Shown: positions 20,558 through 31,600, numbered from the stretch's first letter. The stretch is 64,000 bases of DNA from JAHRAW01 sp965262585 (GCA_965262585.1 OZ253546.1:2537701-2601700); one strand, 5' to 3'. The notes: generated from the letters alone by a model not told the origin. Numbers and translations: made by a program.

Positions 20558-22864
20558 ATGAGTGATAAAAAACTACCTGTTATAAATCAAAAGGCAGAAG
20601 ATATTAGTGTTCGTTCCGGTGCACATCCCGACCGCACATATGCTCGTGAGTTGTTAATAGAAGTGGTTGCACAAGATGTAGATGGATCAGACCTTTATTT
20701 GTCGCATGATGAAGTATGGGACAAGATCAAAGATCGCTTCCCTGAAACTCAAATAGTAAAATCCGATCTTTATCAACTTGCTAGTGGACTTAAATCTTCG
20801 GGTAAATTGCCAGAAAATCATCGACGCCTAAATAAGTTTTTGGCAGATAGTCTAACCACCACAAAAGAACAATCTGAGAATATGAATTTAACTGAACTAG
20901 CCTGGCACAAAGTGGCGACATTGGACGAGTTACCGGAAGGCCGGGTAAAAACCGTGACCGCGGGTACCAAGTCCATGGCGCTTACCCACATCAACGGCAA
21001 ATATACCGCCATGGACAATCACTGTCCCCATCAGGGCGGGCCGTTGGGGGAAGGTTCCATTGAAATCGGGAAGGACGGAAAGTGCTGGTTGCGCTGCCCG
21101 TGGCATGGCTGGGATTTTGATCCGGAAACCGGTCGCCCCCCCGGCGGCCACGAAGATTCCGGGCAAAAACTATACCGCGTGGAAGTGCGGGAAGACGGCA
21201 TTTATCTGGGCTTGGAAGTAGAGCCGGAAAAAATCCCGACCATCTCCGACATCATGGTGGAGACCATGGTCAACTGGGGAGTGAGTTCGGTGTTTGGCAT
21301 GGTCGGGCATTCCAATCTTGGATTGGCCGATGCCTTGCGGGTGCAGGAGGCCAAAGGCGGCATTCACTACTACGGCATCCGCCACGAAGGCAGCGCCGCC
21401 TTTGCCTGTTCCGGTTACGCCAAGGCCTCGGGAAAACCGGCGGCGTGTTTGACCATCGCCGGGCCCGGTGCCACCAATCTGCTGACCGGCTTGTGGGACG
21501 CCAAGGTCGACCGGGCGCCGGTGTTGGCGTTGACCGGGCAGGTTAATGTTCAAGTCTTCGGCCCCGGTACTTTCCAGGAAATTGATCTGGCGTCGGCGTT
21601 TGAGTCGGTGGCGGATTTCAGTCAGACGGTGTTGCACACCAGCAAACACGGCGAACTGATGAGTCTGGCGTGCAAGAACGCCATCGTCAATCGCCTGCCA
21701 GCGCATTTGATTTTTCCGGACGATGTGCAGACCATCGAGGCCGAGCCAAACGCAAAAGCCGGTCATCCACAAGGTCGCCTCGGCAATCACCGAATCACCC
21801 CTTCGGCGGAATCCATGGATCAGGTTATGGCTTTGCTCCGCAAGCATCACCGCCCCATCATCATCGTCGGCTACGGCGCCAAACACGCCATGGATGAAGT
21901 GTTATCGCTGGCGGAAAAACTGAACGCGCCGGTGCTTACCACGTTCAAGGGCAAAGGGCAGATTTCTGACGCGCATCCGCTGGCGGCGGGGGTGTTGGGG
22001 CGCTCCGGGACGCCCATTGCCAGTTGGTTTATGAACGAATGCGATTTAATTCTGGCGTTTGGTTCATCGTTTTCCAGCCACACCGGAATCACCGAAAAAC
22101 GGCCGGTCGTTCAAGTAGATTTCGAGCAGATGGCGTTGGGTAAATTTCACGCGGTGACGCTGCCGGTGTGGGGTGAGATAGGCACCACCGCACGGCTGCT
22201 CGGCGAGCGTGTCGACGCGAAAGTCAAAACCACGGATCAAACTCCTGAAGTTGCCGAACGCTGGAAAATCTGGCGCAAAGAAAAACAAAACCGGCGAAAC
22301 GACAACAGCGGCAAAGGCATCAACTCGGCGGCTATCTTCGACACCTTGACGCGCCTGATTCCCGAAGACGCGATCATCGCCGTGGACGTCGGCAACAACA
22401 CCTATTCATTCGGTCGCTATTTCGAATGCGTGAAGCAGTCGGTGCTGATGTCCGGCTACCTCGGCTCCATCGGCTTTTCCTTTCCCGCCGCCATGGGAGC
22501 GTGGGCCGCCACTCAAGATCAAGATGAACTGCGTGGCCGGCCGGTGGTGTCCATCAGCGGTGACGGCGGGTTCGGGCAATACCTCGCCGACTTCACCACC
22601 GCGGTTAAGTACGACATGAACATCACCCACATCCTGCTGAACAACCATCAACTGGGAAAAATCACCAAAGAACAGCGCGCCGCGGAATGGGAAGTGTGGC
22701 AGACCTCGTTGCACAATCCCGACTTTGCCGCCTACGCTAAATTATGCGGAGCATTCGGCAAACGAGTAGTCAATCTCGAAGATTTGGATCAAGCGGTGGA
22801 GAAAGCCCTCGCCCACAACGGCCCGGCACTCGTTGAAATTATTTCCGACCCGGATTTGATCTAG
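20558..22864 (+). CDS. Rieske / thiamine-diphosphate enzyme fusion
   Basis: A 768-residue protein in three parts. Residues 1-108 are an AT-rich-coded, unrecognised helical domain. Residues about 109-215 are a Rieske domain (CPHQGGPLGEG...CPWHGWDF). Residues about 225-768 are a full acetolactate synthase/pyruvate oxidase-type ThDP enzyme: catalytic Glu in RHEGSAAFACSGYA, AGPGATNLLTGLWDAK, central LAFGSSFSSHTG, and ThDP motif GDGGFGQYL...HILLNN. ATG 20882 could start a shorter form at the Rieske domain, but the long frame is continuous. Family enzymes decarboxylate 2-oxoacids or process acyl-ThDP intermediates. Rieske coupling suggests that the intermediate is oxidised (inference). It follows the Rieske-FMN gene by 26 bases. 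Confidence 0.82.
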   Translation: MSDKKLPVINQKAEDISVRSGAHPDRTYARELLIEVVAQDVDGSDLYLSHDEVWDKIKDRFPETQIVKSDLYQLASGLKSSGKLPENHRRLNKFLADSLTTTKEQSENMNLTELAWHKVATLDELPEGRVKTVTAGTKSMALTHINGKYTAMDNHCPHQGGPLGEGSIEIGKDGKCWLRCPWHGWDFDPETGRPPGGHEDSGQKLYRVEVREDGIYLGLEVEPEKIPTISDIMVETMVNWGVSSVFGMVGHSNLGLADALRVQEAKGGIHYYGIRHEGSAAFACSGYAKASGKPAACLTIAGPGATNLLTGLWDAKVDRAPVLALTGQVNVQVFGPGTFQEIDLASAFESVADFSQTVLHTSKHGELMSLACKNAIVNRLPAHLIFPDDVQTIEAEPNAKAGHPQGRLGNHRITPSAESMDQVMALLRKHHRPIIIVGYGAKHAMDEVLSLAEKLNAPVLTTFKGKGQISDAHPLAAGVLGRSGTPIASWFMNECDLILAFGSSFSSHTGITEKRPVVQVDFEQMALGKFHAVTLPVWGEIGTTARLLGERVDAKVKTTDQTPEVAERWKIWRKEKQNRRNDNSGKGINSAAIFDTLTRLIPEDAIIAVDVGNNTYSFGRYFECVKQSVLMSGYLGSIGFSFPAAMGAWAATQDQDELRGRPVVSISGDGGFGQYLADFTTAVKYDMNITHILLNNHQLGKITKEQRAAEWEVWQTSLHNPDFAAYAKLCGAFGKRVVNLEDLDQAVEKALAHNGPALVEIISDPDLI

Positions 22865-22870
22865 TAAAAA

Positions 22871-23479
22871 ATGACCGTCGAGCAACTGGCCGCGCTGGCT
22901 ATTTTTTCTTTTGTCTCGGCAGTCACGCCAGGCCCGAACAACTTTTTTGTACTAAATGCGAGCGTTACCTTTGGCTGGCGGCGCGCACGCCCGGCATGGT
23001 TTGGGGTATGCACTGGTTTTGTGTTAATGCTGATTGCAGTAGGTGCCGGACTGCGCGAGTTATTCATCGCCTATCCGGCATCTTATTTGGTGTTAAAAGT
23101 GTGTAGCGTCGCTTATCTACTATACTTGGCGTGGCGGGTTGCAACCGCGCCGCCGCCTGAAGACAATACCGACCATTCGCATGCGGTTTCATTTAAGCAG
23201 ATGGTTTTGTTTCAGTGGGTAAACCCAAAAGCGTGGGCGATGGGGCTTACGGCGTTTGCCGCCTACACGCCGCCGTCTCCATCTTTTGCGGTGGTGCTGT
23301 TGGTCGCCTGCGTGTTTGGCGCAATCACCTTTCCGTCTGTGGGCGTTTGGGTGCTACTCGGCATGCAGATTCGTAAAATCATAAACGCGCCGCGCAAAAT
23401 GCGCATATTTAATATCAGCATGGCGGTGCTGTTGATTATGTCTTTATATCCAATCGTGTTTTCGCCAGCCGCCGCTTAG
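22871..23479 (+). CDS. LysE/RhtB family amino-acid exporter
   Basis: Inner-membrane exporter of 202 residues with about six hydrophobic helices. Family motif near the start: AVTPGPNNFFVLNASVTFGW. A second landmark is VLFQWVNPKAWAMGLTAFAAY near residue 115. The family exports amino acids or related small molecules and may relieve accumulation of a pathway intermediate. It begins seven bases after the previous stop, so co-transcription is likely. Confidence 0.88.
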   Translation: MTVEQLAALAIFSFVSAVTPGPNNFFVLNASVTFGWRRARPAWFGVCTGFVLMLIAVGAGLRELFIAYPASYLVLKVCSVAYLLYLAWRVATAPPPEDNTDHSHAVSFKQMVLFQWVNPKAWAMGLTAFAAYTPPSPSFAVVLLVACVFGAITFPSVGVWVLLGMQIRKIINAPRKMRIFNISMAVLLIMSLYPIVFSPAAA

Positions 23480-23514
23480 TTGACTTATTTAATTGGTTAA
23501 CCGGGAGCAAACCA

Positions 23515-23835
23515 ATGGCCACCATCCATTTCATTCTCGCTGACGGCAGTTGCCACGCCGTTGATTCCGGGGACGACGAGGTGCTCATGCGGGTGGCGGT
23601 GCGCAGCGGGTTTTCCGGCATTCTGGCGGAATGCGGCGGCGCGTGCAGTTGCGCGACTTGCCATGTGCATATCGACCAATCGTGGTATGACAAACTGCCG
23701 CCCAGAGAAGAAGCGGAAACGGAAATGCTCGATTTCGCCGAAGGCGTGGATGACACCAGCCGCCTCAGTTGTCAGATAAAAATCACCCCGCAACTCGACG
23801 GCTTGATCGTGCATGTCCCGGAGTCCCAATACTGA
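23515..23835 (+). CDS. [2Fe-2S] ferredoxin, adrenodoxin type
   Basis: A 106-residue electron carrier. The cluster motif C-x5-C-x2-C is seen in ECGGACSCATCHVHID, with the fourth Cys in RLSCQI; together with WYDKLPPREEAETEML this is typical of adrenodoxin/putidaredoxin-like ferredoxins that feed monooxygenases. It is the best local candidate to deliver electrons to the Rieske oxygenase at 27375 or the two Rieske fusions. No ferredoxin reductase is seen in the window. The gene overlaps or abuts the acyl-CoA synthetase start. Confidence 0.93.
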   Translation: MATIHFILADGSCHAVDSGDDEVLMRVAVRSGFSGILAECGGACSCATCHVHIDQSWYDKLPPREEAETEMLDFAEGVDDTSRLSCQIKITPQLDGLIVHVPESQY

Positions 23836-23836
23836 A

Positions 23837-25828
<1,992 letters not shown>

Positions 25829-25834
25829 AGTTTT

Positions 25835-27250
25835 TTAACTTCCGTTAGACTTCCACACCCCTTCCCGGTGTAAATCGCCCATTACCTCGATGATGGACTC
25901 GCGCAACACCGACACCAGCGTATCGATCTGCTCGCGGGTCAGGATCAGCGGCGGTGAAAGCACATTCAGATGCCCAATGGGCCGAACCAGCACGCCGCGT
26001 CTTTGCGCGGCATCGGCGATTCGGTTGCCCACATGAATATCCTCGGCAAGCAGCGCTTTGGTTTTTTTGTCAGCGACATTCTCCACGCACATCATGAAAT
26101 GACTGCCGCGAACTTCGCCGACTATGTCCAAATCTTCTAGAGTAGCCAGTTGCGATTCAAGGTAGGGGCCCACTTCCCGCACATGGCCGCAAATATCCTC
26201 GCGCTCTATGATCTCGATGTTTTTCAACCCGGCGGCGCAGCAAACCGGGTGGCCGGAATAAGTAAAGCCGTGGGTCAGCAACGCGCCTTCGGCTTGAGGC
26301 ACGCTGATCACATCGTAAAAAGCATCGGACAGAATGGTGGCCGACAACGGCGCATAGGCCGATGACAGCCCTTTGGCGCTGGTGATTAAATCAGGCACCA
26401 TGCCGAACACGTCCTCCGAAGCGAAGAAGTGACCGAGACGTCCGAATGCGGTAACCACTTCGTCGGCGATGTAGAGCACTTCGTATTTTCGGCACACCTC
26501 GAGCATGCGCACGTGGTAGCCCGGCGGCGCAACGATGACTCCACCGGCACCCATAATCGGTTCAGCGATGAACGCCGCCACATTTTCGGCGCCCAGTTGA
26601 CTGATTTTATCGTCGAATTCTTTCACCAACTCATCGCAGAACTCGTCCGGCGACATGCCGTCCGGGCGCCGGTAGGTGTTGGGAGATGAAACGCGCTGAA
26701 TCAAGCCGTCTTCGATGATGTCGAATCCCTGATGGTCAAACGCCACGCCGGTCAACGACATAGCCAGATAGGTACTGCCGTGATAGCCGTCGTAGCGGGT
26801 GATGATTTTCTTTTTAGATTTTTTGCCGAGGCGATTGAAGTAGAAATGAATCATGCGGATGGCAGTATCGTTAGCCATGGATCCGCCAGTGCCAAACTGG
26901 ATATGGTTGAGCCCGGTCGGGGCAAGCGAAGCAAGTTTATGCGCCAACTCGGCAGCGGGAATCGAAGTGTGCGCGCCAAACGATGAGTAATACACCATCT
27001 TCTCCGCCTGCTCCGCCATCGCCTCAGCAATTTCCCGACGCCCATACCCAACATTGACGCACCACAACCCACCAATCCCATCGAGATACTCATTCCCCTC
27101 AGAATCAAAAACAAACGCGCCTTTGGCGTCTGTTAGTACCATGGAACCCGAGTCAGAAAAAGTGGAGAAGTCAGTCCACGGATGAACCTGATGTTCGATG
27201 TCTTTACGCCGAATATCGGCGGTGTCGTACCGTTGAGTTGATGATGTCAT
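25835..27250 (-). CDS. Class III omega-amino acid aminotransferase
   Basis: PLP enzyme of 471 residues that moves an amino group, commonly from an omega-amine (putrescine, GABA, beta-alanine, taurine) to pyruvate or 2-oxoglutarate. Motifs: DSEGNEYLDGIGGLWCVNVG near residue 50, FGTGGSMANDTAIRMI near 120, TRYDGYHGSTYLAMSLTG near 152, LYIADEVVTAFGRLGHFF near 248 (PLP-ring Asp) and SAKGLSSAYAPLSA with the Schiff-base Lys. The wording resembles putrescine- or taurine-pyruvate enzymes, but the substrate cannot be fixed. Convergent with aacS; likely co-transcribed with the upstream Rieske oxygenase. Confidence 0.88.
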   Translation of the reverse strand: MTSSTQRYDTADIRRKDIEHQVHPWTDFSTFSDSGSMVLTDAKGAFVFDSEGNEYLDGIGGLWCVNVGYGRREIAEAMAEQAEKMVYYSSFGAHTSIPAAELAHKLASLAPTGLNHIQFGTGGSMANDTAIRMIHFYFNRLGKKSKKKIITRYDGYHGSTYLAMSLTGVAFDHQGFDIIEDGLIQRVSSPNTYRRPDGMSPDEFCDELVKEFDDKISQLGAENVAAFIAEPIMGAGGVIVAPPGYHVRMLEVCRKYEVLYIADEVVTAFGRLGHFFASEDVFGMVPDLITSAKGLSSAYAPLSATILSDAFYDVISVPQAEGALLTHGFTYSGHPVCCAAGLKNIEIIEREDICGHVREVGPYLESQLATLEDLDIVGEVRGSHFMMCVENVADKKTKALLAEDIHVGNRIADAAQRRGVLVRPIGHLNVLSPPLILTREQIDTLVSVLRESIIEVMGDLHREGVWKSNGS

Positions 27251-27374
27251 TGGATATTTTTCTCAATCAGTGTCAAGTTGCGCCCGGAATCTTATCGTAT
27301 TCAGCCGCATAAATCACAACCGCATTACTGTCGGAGCGGTATTTTGTGATTTTCATGGTGTGGCCGCGCTTATT

Positions 27375-28559
27375 TTACCGGTCGCGCATTGCCTCGACAA
27401 TCAGGCGTGCGAATTGTTGCTGCACCGGATCCCAGTAGGGCGACAGTACGCCGCCGTCAAACCCTTCGGATGAGCGGCCCGCCTGCATGCGTTCGATTAC
27501 GCCGATGTCTTCGTGATTGAGTTCATTCCAGTTGCGAACAACTAACGCGCGCGCTTTGGCGTAGCGCGATGCATCGGCTCCCTCGCCGTTAAAGTAAAGC
27601 GCGACCGTCTCGTTGCTGTGGTTACTGCTGAGCGGCGATGCGACAAACACAACGACCTGATCGGGGAATATCTGAAAGGAAAAATTAGGAAACAGCACAT
27701 ACCAATCGCCGCGTTTCTTTTTATGCTCGGGCAGACCGGGGAAATACGGCAACCCCTCGCCGCGCGCCGGGTCGGTCTTGCGGAAATCGTAACCACAGAA
27801 CAACACATGATCTTGAAAAGACGGTGGTGTGCGCTCGGCCATTGGGACAAAATCATTCAACCACGGGTGACACGAAAATACATGATAGGGTTCGATGAAA
27901 TTTTCGATTGCCAGTTTCCAGTTGACCTTGATATCGAACTCAAGTTTTTCCGCAAACTTGAGTTCACAAAAATCATAATCGGCCAGCCGTTCGCAAATAA
28001 AACCGATGTGATCGGTGAACGCCGGCGCCCGTCCGTCTAAATTGACAAATATCCAGTCGTGCCAAACTGCGCTGCGGATTTCGATCAGGTCGGCGCGATG
28101 GCAAGCGGCCCGGTTGGTATCGTGTTGGTCGCCGCCGAAGAAATGCGGCCGCGCTAACAGCCGGCCATCGAGACGATAACTCCACGAGTGATTCGGACAG
28201 ACCAAAGTTTTCCGGCCAAACTTCGCTTCCGCCACAAGTTTGGCGCCGCGATGGCGGCATACATTGTGAAACGCCCTGATTTTTTCCTCGCCGCTTTTAA
28301 CAAGCACCACGGGCTGCCCGGCAACTTCCACCGGCAATAAATCGCCGACTCCCTTGATCTGATGGGCAAACCCGGCAAACACCCAGGTTTTACGGAACAC
28401 GGTCTGTTGTTCAAGCGCAAAAAAATCGTCGCTTGTATAGGCCGCATTTGGCAATGATGAGCCGTCTTCGGTCGGTTGGTTGAGGCGTGCATCCAGGTCC
28501 GAATCAAAAAAGTCGGACAGGTTAAACGGCGATTTTGCCGAGGGGGTTGATGGTGTCAT
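27375..28559 (-). CDS. Rieske non-heme iron oxygenase, alpha subunit
   Basis: A 394-residue ring-hydroxylating-type oxygenase. The Rieske motif is C-x-H-x17-C-x2-H (CRHRGAKL...CPNHSW). The mononuclear iron site is E-x2-H-x4-H (ENFIEPYHVFSCHP) with the downstream Asp in NHEDIGVIERMQ. Overall wording is close to enzymes that demethylate or cleave quaternary amines (choline/carnitine/glycine betaine monooxygenase group) rather than aromatic dioxygenases. It needs an external reductase; only the ferredoxin at 23515 is nearby. Amine N-dealkylation would fit the glx/glnT context, but this is inference. Confidence 0.87.
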   Translation of the reverse strand: MTPSTPSAKSPFNLSDFFDSDLDARLNQPTEDGSSLPNAAYTSDDFFALEQQTVFRKTWVFAGFAHQIKGVGDLLPVEVAGQPVVLVKSGEEKIRAFHNVCRHRGAKLVAEAKFGRKTLVCPNHSWSYRLDGRLLARPHFFGGDQHDTNRAACHRADLIEIRSAVWHDWIFVNLDGRAPAFTDHIGFICERLADYDFCELKFAEKLEFDIKVNWKLAIENFIEPYHVFSCHPWLNDFVPMAERTPPSFQDHVLFCGYDFRKTDPARGEGLPYFPGLPEHKKKRGDWYVLFPNFSFQIFPDQVVVFVASPLSSNHSNETVALYFNGEGADASRYAKARALVVRNWNELNHEDIGVIERMQAGRSSEGFDGGVLSPYWDPVQQQFARLIVEAMRDR

Positions 28560-28569
28560 CTGCTATTGA

Positions 28570-29154
28570 TTACCGCACGATAATCGTTTCCTCGCCAAGC
28601 ATGTCCACGATTTTCACCGCAACTTTGCCGCCGGCACGGGGCAGGGGAACTTCGTATCGCCCTTCGATAAAATCGATTTTCCGCGCCGGAAGGTCGCTGG
28701 CCAACAATTCGGTGTTGGCGGATACATGAAACGGGTCGTTGCGGATGGCGGTTTTGATGTGGCGTTCAATGTTCTCGGAAAATCTCGAATCAATTTCATT
28801 GAGAATGTCGGCGCCGTCCCACAACGACCACATTTCGCCGATGGTCTCGTCGCCAACGCGGGTGACCACGCCGCCGATGTCTTTCATCACTAAATCAACG
28901 GCGTTGCGTTTTGCCTCCCAGTGGGCACGGGATTTCGGTAGTTGCAAGCCGACGGCAAAACGTTCGCCGCCTTCTTCGTAGGTCATGATGTCCTGGGTTT
29001 TTTCCTCGTGGGCAAGGTCGTAAATTCGCGCGCGCACATCGACTATCGGTCGGAATTGCGGATGCGCAGTTACCTCATCCACCCGCGCACCATCCACATA
29101 CACTTCCCGCCCGTCCCGCAGGCCTTGCCGATATTGTTGGCCGGTTCTGATCAA
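28570..29154 (-). pseudogene. HpaB-like N-terminal fragment fused to an unrelated tail
   Basis: A 194-residue frame (TTG start). Residues 1-150 match the N-terminal region of 4-hydroxyphenylacetate 3-monooxygenase-like flavoproteins (MIRTGQQYRQGLRDGREVYV, VTRVGDETIGEMWSLWDGAD, DPFHVSANT), which are normally about 500 residues. The last 45 residues do not fit that family. Their ending (GGKVAVKIVDMLGEETIIV) reminds me of the C-terminus of type III or related DNA methyltransferases, at low confidence. The flavin and substrate parts are missing, so it cannot be an active hydroxylase. It ends ten bases before the Rieske oxygenase start. Confidence 0.65.
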
Positions 29155-29336
29155 CTAATTAACTCCTGAAAAGGGCGATTGCAACCAGCGGCAGGGCTTG
29201 CCGGGGCAATCTGTTGGTTGACGGTTGTGGTTGACAAATGCCCGAAAAATATGCTACTAATCGAACTACTTATTATCAGTATTGTCAACATTATCAGCAT
29301 TCTCGATCCGGTGGATAATCTATCATAATACCCGAA

Positions 29337-29474
29337 ATGACAGTATCCGACATACCCACAGATAAAGTTAGCAATGACGCGATGAATAATGCGGCGAATA
29401 CATGGGGACTTGAAAACGATTATGGTCGCTTGCGCGATGTGTTGCTCGGCCACCCGCAATTTTTTCGCGCGTGA
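29337..29474 (+). pseudogene. Amidinotransferase/DDAH-like N-terminal fragment
   Basis: A 45-codon frame from ATG 29337. It contains WGLENDYGRLRDVLLGHP, the usual start of amidinotransferase/dimethylarginine dimethylaminohydrolase-type proteins (about 260-300 residues). It stops at TGA 29472, and the next bases continue in another frame as a piece of a transport protein. None of the catalytic Cys/His/Asp region is present. It hints that a guanidino-modifying enzyme once sat in this locus. Confidence 0.55.
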
Positions 29475-29484
29475 CTCCAGCGCG

Positions 29485-29925
29485 ATGAAATCCGATGGCA
29501 TTGACGCAATGAATCAAGCCGACCTGAAAACCGTGAAACGGTTGTCGCGGGATCCCAACCTCAACATTCACGAAACCGAGGGTACGCTGCATTTCGGTTA
29601 TGCGATGCGTTGCGATGTTGCACCGTTCGATGATATTAATGTTCGGTTGGCATTGAAATATGGCGTTGACCGCGATGAATTTTTGCAGAAAGTATTGCAA
29701 GGGCATGGCTATGTCGGAAACGACCACCCGATTGGCAAATCCCAGCGCTTTTTTAATCGCGACCTGCCGCAGCGCAACTTTGACGCCGACAAAGCAAAAT
29801 TCCATTTGAAAAAAGCCGGGCATGACAAATTGAAAGTGAAACTCAGCGTCGCCGATGTTGGTTTCGCGGCGACCGAACCGCGCCAAAGACCATTCGCCAA
29901 AAATAAAATGGTGCGCAAATCGTAA
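29485..29925 (+). pseudogene. Fragment of a family 5 peptide-binding protein
   Basis: About 146 codons. The stretch DAMNQADLKTVKRLSRDPNL, FGYAMRCDVAPFDDINVRLA, KYGVDRDEFLQKVLQGHGYV and GNDHPIGKSQRFFNRDLPQR is a clear internal part of an ABC-transporter solute-binding protein (SBP_bac_5), normally about 520 residues. The signal peptide and both outer parts are missing. The last 20 residues diverge from the family. It abuts the amidinotransferase relic in a different frame. Confidence 0.75.
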
Positions 29926-29978
29926 CTTGTGGATTTGCGCACCCATCGTTCACTTCTCTTTTTAGAAACGCGATCATA

Positions 29979-30878
29979 ATGTGTGGAATAGTCGGTTTAT
30001 ATTACAAATCTGCCGCCCTTGAAGGGCAACTGGGGCGGATGCTGGCGGCGATGCTGGTGCAGATGACCGATCGCGGGCCGGATAGCGCCGGGGTTGCGGT
30101 ATACCGTAATCCGGCGGCGGCGGGTTGCGTAAAAATCACCCTGCAATCCGGTGACGACACCGATTGGGATGGCATCGCGGCGACCATCCGCACCGAATTG
30201 GCGGCGGATGCCACGCTTGTACCGCTTGCCAATCACGCGGTGGTGGAGTTGCAAGGGGACGGGCGACGGGCCGCCGATTGGATCGAAGCCAACCTCGACG
30301 GAGTGCGCATCACCAGCATCGGCGGCGCCATCGAAATCTACAAAGAAAAAGGTCTGCCCGGCGAATTTATCACCCGCTTCCAACTGGACAATATGTCAGG
30401 CTCCCACGCCCTCGGCCACACCCGCATGGCCACCGAAAGCGCGGTTACCACCGAGCATTCGCATCCGTTTTCCACCGGCCTCGACTTGTGTTTGGTGCAC
30501 AACGGTTCGCTTTCCAATCACAACCGCTTGCGCGAAAATCTGCGCGCCGATGGCATTCGCTTTTACACCGACAACGACAGCGAAGTGGCGGCCGGTTATT
30601 TGACTTGGCGATTGTCCCAGGGCGCCACGCTGGTGGAAGCCATGGAATCTGCGCTCAAAGACCTCGACGGGTTTTATACTTTTGCCATCGGCACTCGCAA
30701 CGGCTTTGCGGTGATGCGCGACCCCATCGCCTGCAAGCCCGCCATTCTCGCCGAGACCGATGAATGGGTGGCAATGGCATCGGAATACCGCGCCATCGCC
30801 CAACTGCCCGGCAGCGATAAGGCGACCATCTGGGAGCCGCAGCCGGCGAAAATATACAGTTGGGAGAAAGCGGCATGA
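29979..30878 (+). CDS. glxB: Class II glutamine amidotransferase subunit (GlxB/MgsA-like)
   Basis: A 299-residue Ntn amidotransferase with nucleophile Cys2 (MCGIVGLYY) and conserved MTDRGPDSAGVAVY, HTRMATESAVTTEHSHPF, HNGSLSNHNRLRENL and DNDSEVAAGYL. It corresponds to the N-terminal glutaminase domain of GltB as a separate polypeptide. In the N-methylglutamate synthase system the equivalent subunit (MgsA) processes gamma-glutamyl amides. Its stop overlaps the glxC start (ATGA), so the subunits are coupled. The partner glutamyl-amide is presumably made by the GlnT-like enzyme at 34478. Confidence 0.9.
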   Translation: MCGIVGLYYKSAALEGQLGRMLAAMLVQMTDRGPDSAGVAVYRNPAAAGCVKITLQSGDDTDWDGIAATIRTELAADATLVPLANHAVVELQGDGRRAADWIEANLDGVRITSIGGAIEIYKEKGLPGEFITRFQLDNMSGSHALGHTRMATESAVTTEHSHPFSTGLDLCLVHNGSLSNHNRLRENLRADGIRFYTDNDSEVAAGYLTWRLSQGATLVEAMESALKDLDGFYTFAIGTRNGFAVMRDPIACKPAILAETDEWVAMASEYRAIAQLPGSDKATIWEPQPAKIYSWEKAA

Positions 30879-31600
30879 GTGCGGCCCCTAAAAGGAAACC
30901 CGTGCCAAAGAAACTCGCGACAAAAGAATTCAACCTCGGTGGCGACAGCGTGCGCGAACTCAACCGCGCTTTGCACGACCCCGACTCCGAAGGGAAGGCC
31001 ATCCGGGTAGTGAACCCGGACGGAAAACACAACGTCGCGGTCGGCGCTCGTTATGTCGGCGACATCGTCATCGACGGGCCAGTCGGCTACTATTGCGCCG
31101 GAATGAATCAGAACGCCGAAATCGTAGTCAACGGCAACGCCGGTCCCGGTTTGGCTGAAAACATGATGTCGGGAAAAGTGATTGTCAAAGGCGACGCCTC
31201 GCAGTATTGCGGCGCCAGCGCGCACGGCGGATTGCTGGTGGTCGAGGGCAACGCCTCGGCGCGCTGCGGTATTTCCATGAAAGGCGCGGACATCGTGGTG
31301 GGCGGTTCCATCGGCCACATGAGCGCGTTCATGGCACAGCGTGGTCGTTTGGTAGTGTGCGGAGACGCGGGCGACGCGCTCGGCGATTCCATCTACGAAG
31401 CGAGAATTTATCTGCGCGGAAACGCCGCGAGTCTTGGCGCCGACTGCATCGAAAAACCCATGCGCAAGGAACACCGCGATGAACTGGCGGCATTGCTGAA
31501 GCGTGCCGGGTTCGATGGAGTAAAGGTCGATGATTTTCGGCGTTTCGGTTCGGCACGTGAGTTATATAATTTTAAGATTGACAACGTGGGAGTATATTAA
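30875..31600 (+). CDS. glxC: GXGXG-domain glutamate synthase subunit (GlxC/MgsB-like)
   Basis: A 241-residue right-handed beta-helix protein equal to the C-terminal GXGXG domain of GltB. Gly-rich turns recur every 19-22 residues: VGARYVGDIVIDGPVGYY, NGNAGPGLAENMMSG, KGDASQYCGASAHGG, EGNASARCGISMKGAD, GGSIGHMSAFMAQRG, CGDAGDALGDSIYEA. It has a structural role in the split enzyme. The ATG overlapping the glxB stop is chosen over a TTG five codons upstream. The next frame starts with GTG immediately after its stop. Confidence 0.92.
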   Translation: MSAAPKRKPVPKKLATKEFNLGGDSVRELNRALHDPDSEGKAIRVVNPDGKHNVAVGARYVGDIVIDGPVGYYCAGMNQNAEIVVNGNAGPGLAENMMSGKVIVKGDASQYCGASAHGGLLVVEGNASARCGISMKGADIVVGGSIGHMSAFMAQRGRLVVCGDAGDALGDSIYEARIYLRGNAASLGADCIEKPMRKEHRDELAALLKRAGFDGVKVDDFRRFGSARELYNFKIDNVGVY

